11,027 nucleotides of DNA, taken from Betaproteobacteria bacterium. Lineage in GTDB: Bacteria > Pseudomonadota > Gammaproteobacteria > Burkholderiales > Thiobacillaceae. Under the pieces are notes generated by a model. That model had not been told where the DNA came from. It worked only from the letters and a program-made list of their open reading frames with translations, and did no database searches. The first letter of the stretch is position 1. The number at the start of each line of letters is the position of its first letter. Below are positions 6,648 to 11,027 of this stretch, one piece after another. The stretch is taken from positions 1-11,027 of the forward strand of contig VGVU01000041.1 of NCBI GenBank assembly GCA_016873905.1, written 5' to 3'. The position numbers were made by a program, and so were the translations under genes.

Positions 6648-7612
6648 GAGTTGGCCCCCGCGACAAGAGACATCACCGCCATCCGCACGGCAATGCCATA
6701 AGTCACCTGCGGCAGAATGACCGACTGACCGCCATCGGCGACAGCAGAGTCAATCTCAACGCCGCGATTCATCGGCCCCGGGTGCATCACGATAGCATCC
6801 GGCCGGGCATGTTTCAGGCTCGCAGGGGTCAGGCCCCAGTGCTTGTAATACTCACCGGCCGAGGGCAGACGCGCGCCCTGCATGCGTTCGTTCTGCAGGC
6901 GCAACATCATCACCACATCAACATCCTTGAGACCCTCTTCCAGGCGGTGGAACACATGCACCCCCATGCCGCTGACATCGCGCGGCAACAGGGTGCGAGG
7001 CGCAATCACTCGCACCTCGGGGCAGCCGAGCGTGGTCAGGGCGTGGATCTGCGAGCGGGCAACGCGCGAATGCAGGATATCGCCGACGATAGCCACGCGC
7101 AGGTTGTGAAAATCGCCCTTGTAGTGGCGAATGGTGAACATATCCAGCAGGCCCTGCGTCGGGTGCGCCGAACGGCCGTCACCGGCGTTGATGACATGGA
7201 TGTGCGGGGCCACATGGCGAGCGATCAGGTGCGCCGCCCCGGCAGCCGAGTGGCGGACCACAAACATGTCCGCCAACATGGCGGACAGGTTGGATACGGT
7301 ATCAAGGAGGGTCTCGCCCTTGCTCTGTGACGAGGCGCTGACATTGAGGTTGACGACATCGGCCGAAAGCCGCTTGGCCGCGATCTCGAAGGTCGTGCGG
7401 GTTCGGGTCGAGTTCTCGAAAAAGACATTGAACACCGCCTTGCCACGCAACAGCGGAACCTTTTTGACATCACGCTCGCCGACCGACACAAAGGACTGTG
7501 CCGTATCGAGGATCTCGGTCAGGATGCGCTTGGGCAAGCCATCCAGGGTCAGTAGATGGCGCAGGCGGCCATCCGGGGTCAGTTGCAAGTTAGGTGTCAT
7601 CTTGGGTGTCAT
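6644..7612 (-). CDS. pyrB: Aspartate carbamoyltransferase catalytic subunit
   Basis: Condenses carbamoyl phosphate with aspartate to give N-carbamoylaspartate, the committed step of pyrimidine synthesis. At 322 residues it is slightly longer than E. coli PyrB because of an N-terminal extension, as in Pseudomonas. The carbamoyl-phosphate motif FFENSTRTRTTFE is at 64-76, SKGE (Lys98) at 97-100, and HPTQ at 150-153. RLQNERM (238-244) and MHPGPMNRGVE (276-286) complete the aspartate site. No regulatory pyrI follows; the next gene is pyrX, so the holoenzyme is probably of the PyrB-PyrX class. The ATG at 7612 has GAGGGG three bases upstream. The alternative ATG four codons later is less well placed. 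It lies seven bases after pyrR. Confidence 0.96.
   Translation of the reverse strand: MTPKMTPNLQLTPDGRLRHLLTLDGLPKRILTEILDTAQSFVSVGERDVKKVPLLRGKAVFNVFFENSTRTRTTFEIAAKRLSADVVNLNVSASSQSKGETLLDTVSNLSAMLADMFVVRHSAAGAAHLIARHVAPHIHVINAGDGRSAHPTQGLLDMFTIRHYKGDFHNLRVAIVGDILHSRVARSQIHALTTLGCPEVRVIAPRTLLPRDVSGMGVHVFHRLEEGLKDVDVVMMLRLQNERMQGARLPSAGEYYKHWGLTPASLKHARPDAIVMHPGPMNRGVEIDSAVADGGQSVILPQVTYGIAVRMAVMSLVAGANS
7267..7287 (-). repeat. Perfect inverted repeat inside pyrB
   Basis: TGTCCGCC (7267-7274) and GGCGGACA (7280-7287) are exact reverse complements around a 5-base loop, giving an 8-bp stem in the pyrB message. It encodes part of AMLADMFVV (residues 111-119). On the minus strand it is followed by TGTTTGTGG rather than a real T tract, so it is unlikely to terminate efficiently. 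The stem is seen directly; any role is speculative, and it could follow from the codons used. Confidence 0.4.
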
Positions 7613-7615
7613 CGT

Positions 7616-7621
7616 CCCCTC
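7616..7621 (-). promoter_or_regulatory. pyrB ribosome binding site overlapping the pyrR stop
   Basis: GAGGGG on the minus strand straddles the last two bases of the pyrR TGA and sits three bases before the pyrB ATG at 7612. It favours that ATG over the one at codon 5. It also ties pyrB translation to termination of pyrR. Confidence 0.55.
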
Positions 7622-8114
7622 ACCACGGACCGCGAACCAGGCTCAACGCACCGGCCTCGCTACGCAACAGGTCGATATGCTCGTTGGTTGGCAGGTCCAG
7701 CCGCAGTCCGGTGTAATCGGCACAGACCGGCAATTCGCGTCCACCCCGGTCAATCAACACAACCAGCCGGATCGAGGCCGGACGGCCATAATCAAACAAC
7801 AGGTTGATGGCGGCGCGGACGGTGCGCCCGGTATAAAGAACATCATCGAACAGAATGACCGTACGGCCCTCAATATCGAAAGGGATGCGCGAGGGTTTCA
7901 CCTCCGCATGCAGGCCGCTCTGGGCAAAGTCGTCGCGATAAAACGAGACATCCAGTTCACCCAACAGGTGGTCGCCACCCAGACGCTGGATGATCTCATC
8001 GCGGAGCCAGACGCCCCCCGTGTGGATGCCGATGAGCGCGCAATCGGTCTTCATCACCGGCGCGAGCTGTGCCGCGAGCGAGTCTATGAGGGCATTCGGT
8101 TCAGGTAGCGTCAT
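7620..8114 (-). CDS. pyrR: PyrR: pyr operon regulator / uracil phosphoribosyltransferase
   Basis: A 164-residue type I phosphoribosyltransferase-fold protein. In Bacillus, PyrR binds pyr mRNA and attenuates transcription. In Pseudomonas the homologue is next to pyrB and is implicated in pyr regulation. The PRPP loop VILFDDVLYTGRT is at 86-98, preceded by the family-typical LDVSFYRDDF (54-63), with IDRGGRELPV at 121-130. I chose Met at 8114 because MTLPEPNALIDSLAAQL matches the family start and length. The open frame extends 33 codons further up but only inside ruvX. It overlaps the end of ruvX by 14 bases. I saw no PyrR binding loop or attenuator in the seven bases before pyrB, so whether it regulates, and how, is not shown by this sequence. 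Confidence 0.93.
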   Translation of the reverse strand: MTLPEPNALIDSLAAQLAPVMKTDCALIGIHTGGVWLRDEIIQRLGGDHLLGELDVSFYRDDFAQSGLHAEVKPSRIPFDIEGRTVILFDDVLYTGRTVRAAINLLFDYGRPASIRLVVLIDRGGRELPVCADYTGLRLDLPTNEHIDLLRSEAGALSLVRGPW

Positions 8115-8559
8115 GGTCCATGGCATCCGTGCGGGCAAGATGATCCAGCAAAATGCGCTGCGCCGCCAGCGCATCAATCGCCGCCTTGTCAAAACTACTG
8201 CCGCCCGCCTCAAAAAGTCGCGTCGCCGCGTCAGCGGAGGTCAGGCGTTCGTCGGCAAAATGAACCTGCAGGTTGTAGCGACCGCGCAATTGATTGGCAA
8301 AGCGCTGGCAACGCAGGGTCATCTCGTGTTCAGTTCCATCCATGGACAGCGGCAGCCCCACCACCAATTCAACCGGTCGCCATTCCTGAATCATGGCCCC
8401 AATGCGTGCAAATCGGGTCTGGTTATCCTCGGCGTCGATGGTCTCCAGCGGGTGCGCGGTGCCGGTCTCCCGTTCACCAACCGCCACGCCAATGCGCCGA
8501 GTACCAAAATCAAACGCGAGCACGGTGCCGCTCGCCCTGGATGTGGTCCGGCCGTTCAA
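8101..8559 (-). CDS. ruvX: RuvX/YqgF-family Holliday junction resolvase-like protein
   Basis: A 152-residue RNase H-fold nuclease of the YqgF family, essential in E. coli and implicated in pre-16S rRNA 5'-end processing and Holliday junction resolution. Motifs in order are AFDFGTRRIGVAVG (15-28) with catalytic Asp17, VGLPLSMDGTE (67-77), FADERLTS (101-108) and KAAIDALAAQRIL (125-137). The start is TTG at 8559, overlapping the yqgE stop as TTGA (8556-8559). No better ATG or GTG leaves a complete first strand. The N-terminal ten or so residues before the first strand are not conserved. Neighbours yqgE upstream and pyrR downstream match the Pseudomonas order. Confidence 0.94.
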   Translation of the reverse strand: MNGRTTSRASGTVLAFDFGTRRIGVAVGERETGTAHPLETIDAEDNQTRFARIGAMIQEWRPVELVVGLPLSMDGTEHEMTLRCQRFANQLRGRYNLQVHFADERLTSADAATRLFEAGGSSFDKAAIDALAAQRILLDHLARTDAMDHDAT

Positions 8560-9116
8560 GCGTGGCCCGCCGCATCGGACAACATGGCCATGTCGATGCC
8601 CAGAATCCGCAAGGCGGCGCTCAGCCGCTCGGCCGGCGACAGGGCGAAGATCACATCGGGATCGGCCGGGACGGTCAGCCAGGCATTCTGCTTGATCTCC
8701 TCTTCCAGTTGCCCCGCCCCCCAGCCGGCATAACCCAGCGAAACGATAATCTGCTCCGGGCCCTCGCTCCGGGCCGTCGCCTCAAGAATGTCCTTGGAGG
8801 TGGTCAGACCAACCTGGCCGCCCACGCTCAGGGTCGAACTCCAGGCACCAATGGGACGATGCAGGACAAAACCGCGTTCGTTCTGCACCGGACCCCCAAG
8901 ATAGACCGGCTGACGGCTCAAACGCTCGTTGCTCAGATCCAGACCGATCTGCTCAAATAATCCACCCAAAGTCAGCGTCATCGGGCGATTGACCACGATC
9001 CCCAGCGCACCCTGTTCGCCATGGTCGCAGAGATAGGTCAACGCCCCGGCAAAATTCGGGTCGGTCATGCCGGGCATGGCCACCAGAAAGTGATGGGTCA
9101 GATGGGTGTCGCTCAT
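8556..9116 (-). CDS. YqgE/AlgH family protein
   Basis: A 186-residue UPF0301 (DUF179) protein of unknown biochemical function. It was named AlgH in Pseudomonas for an effect on alginate expression. Signatures include LTHHFLVAMPGMTDPNF (6-22), GALGIVVNRPM (36-46), VYLGGPVQNERGFVLH (71-86) and SLGYAGWGAGQLEEEI (126-141). The ATG at 9116 gives the family length. The open frame reaches 35 codons further up but only over the end of the previous gene. It starts ten bases after the SDR-family gene and overlaps ruvX by four bases. No membrane or signal segment is seen. Confidence 0.93.
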   Translation of the reverse strand: MSDTHLTHHFLVAMPGMTDPNFAGALTYLCDHGEQGALGIVVNRPMTLTLGGLFEQIGLDLSNERLSRQPVYLGGPVQNERGFVLHRPIGAWSSTLSVGGQVGLTTSKDILEATARSEGPEQIIVSLGYAGWGAGQLEEEIKQNAWLTVPADPDVIFALSPAERLSAALRILGIDMAMLSDAAGHA

Positions 9117-9126
9117 GGTCGCGATT

Positions 9127-10008
9127 TTAATCCCCGAAAAGCCCCACATGCACATCCGGGTAACAAAAACGGAAACCCAGTTCTTCACGGATGCGCCGAT
9201 TGGACAGACGGCGTGATTCATTCAGGAAGGTCCGCATCGCCGGCGTAACGGCAGACATCACCGCCTCGTAAGGCAAGCGCGGGGGCCGCGGCACCCCCAA
9301 GTGATCGGCCACGCAATCGAACCAGTCGCCCATCCTGAGACCACTATCATCCACCGCGTTGTACAACCGTTGGGGTCGCGCCCGGAACGCAGCCCGCCAG
9401 GCCAGGCGCGCCAGATCCTCGGCATGGATGTGGTTGGTGTGAATATCCACAGCCGGCAGGAGCGCCGGCAAACCCTGGCGCACCCGCGCCTCAGGCAGGC
9501 GCCCGCGCGCATAGATACCCGGCGCACGCAGGATGCTTAGCCGCACCCCCGCCCGGATCGCCCAGCCCCGCAACTGCCGCTCGGCATCCCAACGACGGCG
9601 CGCACGGGCATTGCCGGGCCGGGCCGGCCGGGTCTCCTCCACCCACGCACCCGCGCAGTCCCCATACACGCCGGTGGTGCTGATATAGACCATACGGGCC
9701 GGAGCGGCGCCCATGGCCAAGGCGGCCAACAAGCGGCGCGTGCGCCGATCGACCAGCGCGTCGCTCTGGGGCGGCGCAAAGTGCATGACGACATCGGCAA
9801 TGCCTGCCAGTCGAACCAAGCTGCGCCGGTCATCCAGATCGCCCTCAATAGGACGAATACCCATTTCACGCAACAGGGGTATTCGCGATGGCGAACGATT
9901 CAGCGCGTAGAATTGCACCCCGCCGTGTCGCGAAGAAGACGGCTCACGCTGCTGCCTGACCAGACGCAACGCGATATCCCCACACCCGATGATCAATACT
10001 CGCAACAT
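9127..10008 (-). CDS. Atypical SDR / NAD-dependent epimerase-like protein (YeeZ-like)
   Basis: A 293-residue extended-SDR-like NAD(P)-binding protein of unknown substrate. The N-terminal nucleotide motif is LIIGCGDIALRL (5-16). The third position of the usual GxxGxxG is Ala13 instead of Gly. VVMHFAPP (73-80) and YISTTGVYGD (108-117) follow, then an Arg-rich stretch with RARRRWDAE (135-143) where classical SDRs carry YxxxK. VRLSILRAPGIYA (155-167) and HIHAEDLARL (193-202) resemble sugar epimerases. The missing catalytic Lys fits the atypical COG0451/YeeZ-like group. The start at 10008 has GAGGG seven bases upstream. An open frame continues 84 codons further but only as a shadow of the divergent gene. 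It is the first gene of the minus-strand run leading to pyrX. Confidence 0.82.
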   Translation of the reverse strand: MLRVLIIGCGDIALRLVRQQREPSSSRHGGVQFYALNRSPSRIPLLREMGIRPIEGDLDDRRSLVRLAGIADVVMHFAPPQSDALVDRRTRRLLAALAMGAAPARMVYISTTGVYGDCAGAWVEETRPARPGNARARRRWDAERQLRGWAIRAGVRLSILRAPGIYARGRLPEARVRQGLPALLPAVDIHTNHIHAEDLARLAWRAAFRARPQRLYNAVDDSGLRMGDWFDCVADHLGVPRPPRLPYEAVMSAVTPAMRTFLNESRRLSNRRIREELGFRFCYPDVHVGLFGD

Positions 10009-10015
10009 CCCGAAA

Positions 10016-10020
10016 CCCTC
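10016..10020 (-). promoter_or_regulatory. Ribosome binding site fixing the SDR gene start
   Basis: GAGGG on the minus strand lies seven bases before the ATG at 10008, good spacing. It supports this start over the upstream open frame. It sits in the 12-bp gap, immediately beside the ATG of the plus-strand reductase. Confidence 0.55.
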
Positions 10021-11027
10021 ATGCCTTGCCAGATCACTCTCCAGCCCAGTGGGCACCAGTTTAACGCAGAGACCACGGAAACCCTGCTGGAAGCCGCCCT
10101 CAATGCCGGCGTCAATCTGCCTTATGGCTGCCGCAATGGCGCCTGCGGGGCCTGCAAGGGTCGCGTTGTCCAGGGCGAGGTTGACCTGGGTACCTTCCAG
10201 CCGAGCACCCTGACGGAGGCCGATCGCGCCGAGGGCCGCGCCCTGCTCTGCACCGCTCACGCCCGCAGCGACCTGACCCTGGAGATCCGCGAGATTGGCA
10301 AAGCCGGTGAGATCGCCCCGCGCACCCTGCCCTGCCGGGTCGAACGCATGGAACGCCTGTCTCCCGATGTCATGGCCCTGTGGCTCAAATTACCGGCCAA
10401 CGAACGCTTGCAGTTCCTGCCGGGGCAATACATCGACTTCCTGTTCAAGGATGGGCGTCGGCGCAGCTTTTCCCTCGCCCACAATCCGGAGCACGACGAA
10501 CTTGTCGAACTGCATATCCGCCATGTCCCGGGCGGCTGGTTCACCGATCAGGTCTTCGGCAGCATGAAGGTCAAGGACATCCTGCGTATCCACGGACCGC
10601 TCGGCAGTTTTTACCTGCAGGAATCCGACAAACCCGCCATCCTGCTCGCGGGCGGCACCGGCTACGCGCCGATGAAAAGCATCCTCAGCCACGCCCTGCA
10701 CAACGCCGAGGGCCGGCATTTCATTCTTTACTGGGGGGCGCGTACCCGCGCTGACCTGTATCAGGCCGAAGGCCCGCAGCAATGGGCGCAGCAATTTCCG
10801 CGCTTCGATTTCATCCCCGTACTGTCAGAACCCAAGGCCGATGACGCCTGGAACGGTCGCACCGGACTTGTGCACGAGGCCGCGCTCGCCGATTTTGCGG
10901 ACCTGTCCGGCGTAGAGGTCTATGCCTGCGGCGCCCCGGCCATGATCAATGCCGCGCGGCGTGATTTCACGGCGCACGGCCTGCCCGAAGACGCGTTTTA
11001 CGCCGACAGCTTTAATTTCCAGAGCTA
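10021..11027 (+). CDS. Ferredoxin-FAD-NAD(P)H reductase, AscD / CDP-6-deoxyglucoseen reductase-like (3' end beyond window)
   Basis: A flavin reductase carrying electrons from NAD(P)H through FAD to a [2Fe-2S] cluster and then an acceptor. The 335 visible residues cover nearly the full family length; the stop is just outside. An N-terminal plant-type ferredoxin domain (1-92) has Cys37, Cys42 and Cys45 in YGCRNGACGACKG and Cys77 in LLCTAH. The FAD domain (about 100-200) carries RSFSLAHNP (148-156) and HVPGGWFT (168-175). The NAD(P) domain has GGTGYAPMKS (211-220) and YACGAP (301-306). The ATG at 10021 fits the family start, although no ribosome binding site is visible. No deoxysugar genes lie nearby, so a role in ascarylose-type synthesis is unlikely. 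Members are often annotated after AscD, or after the flavin reductase Fre or oxygenase reductases. The true acceptor is unknown. Confidence 0.9.
   Translation, partial: MPCQITLQPSGHQFNAETTETLLEAALNAGVNLPYGCRNGACGACKGRVVQGEVDLGTFQPSTLTEADRAEGRALLCTAHARSDLTLEIREIGKAGEIAPRTLPCRVERMERLSPDVMALWLKLPANERLQFLPGQYIDFLFKDGRRRSFSLAHNPEHDELVELHIRHVPGGWFTDQVFGSMKVKDILRIHGPLGSFYLQESDKPAILLAGGTGYAPMKSILSHALHNAEGRHFILYWGARTRADLYQAEGPQQWAQQFPRFDFIPVLSEPKADDAWNGRTGLVHEAALADFADLSGVEVYACGAPAMINAARRDFTAHGLPEDAFYADSFNFQS

Noticed and set aside
5727..6701. 324-codon plus-strand open frame opposite pyrX
   Set aside because: Composition is Arg/His/Gln-rich as expected for a shadow, and the minus-strand gene is well supported.
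8115..8213. 33-codon upstream extension of pyrR within ruvX
   Set aside because: It is Arg/Trp-rich and not family-like; the PyrR family start and length fit Met at 8114.
9117..9221. 35-codon upstream extension of the yqgE-family gene
   Set aside because: It lies over the end of the SDR-type gene; MSDTHLTHHFLV at 9116 matches the family start.
9610..9635. GC-rich self-complementary run of GGGCC/GGCCGG blocks
   Set aside because: Low-complexity coding sequence (Arg/Pro/Ala codons) in the SDR gene; no T tract, defined stem or repeat unit.
10009..10260. 84-codon upstream extension of the SDR-type gene
   Set aside because: It is antisense to the conserved ferredoxin domain of the divergent reductase. 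The family start with a good ribosome binding site is at 10008.

Overview
The window is a compact, GC-rich stretch of core metabolic genes from a gammaproteobacterium. A Chromatiales- or Ectothiorhodospiraceae-like sulfur bacterium is my best guess, but no marker gene here fixes the taxon. Two things point to Gammaproteobacteria. The order yqgE-ruvX-pyrR-pyrB-pyrX matches the Pseudomonas pyrimidine locus. The ilvB-ilvN-ilvC-psd order is one I recall from beta- and gammaproteobacteria.

Layout. (1) Positions 1-3927, minus strand: a branched-chain amino acid operon, ilvB-ilvN-ilvC, followed after a 105-bp gap by psd (phosphatidylserine decarboxylase), which runs off the left edge. IlvB/IlvN make acetolactate or acetohydroxybutyrate and IlvC reduces and isomerises it; psd is a separate phosphatidylethanolamine step. 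(2) Positions 3928-4049: a divergent control region with two back-to-back candidate sigma-70 promoters. (3) Positions 4050-5373, plus strand: a tightly packed trio of a MazG-like/dCTPase-type nucleotide pyrophosphohydrolase, a thioredoxin-fold [2Fe-2S] ferredoxin and an alpha/beta hydrolase. (4) Positions 5370-10008, minus strand: a six-gene run, read in order SDR-type NAD-binding protein, yqgE, ruvX, pyrR, pyrB, pyrX. Neighbouring genes overlap or lie within about 10 bp. PyrB is aspartate transcarbamoylase. The dihydroorotase-like partner has lost metal-binding histidines, so it is best read as the non-catalytic PyrX (PyrC') subunit. (5) Positions 10021-11027, plus strand: an almost complete ferredoxin-FAD-NAD(P)H reductase of the AscD / CDP-6-deoxyglucoseen reductase-like family.

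Nearly every base is coding. No gap exceeds about 125 bp, and I saw no tRNA, rRNA, insertion sequence, CRISPR array, phage gene or attachment site. I found no convincing undescribed system. The points worth a second look are the degenerate dihydroorotase, the close-set divergent promoters, the 12-bp divergent gap at 10009-10020, the tail-to-tail stop overlap at 5370-5373, and the functionally unassigned ferredoxin/pyrophosphohydrolase/hydrolase trio.
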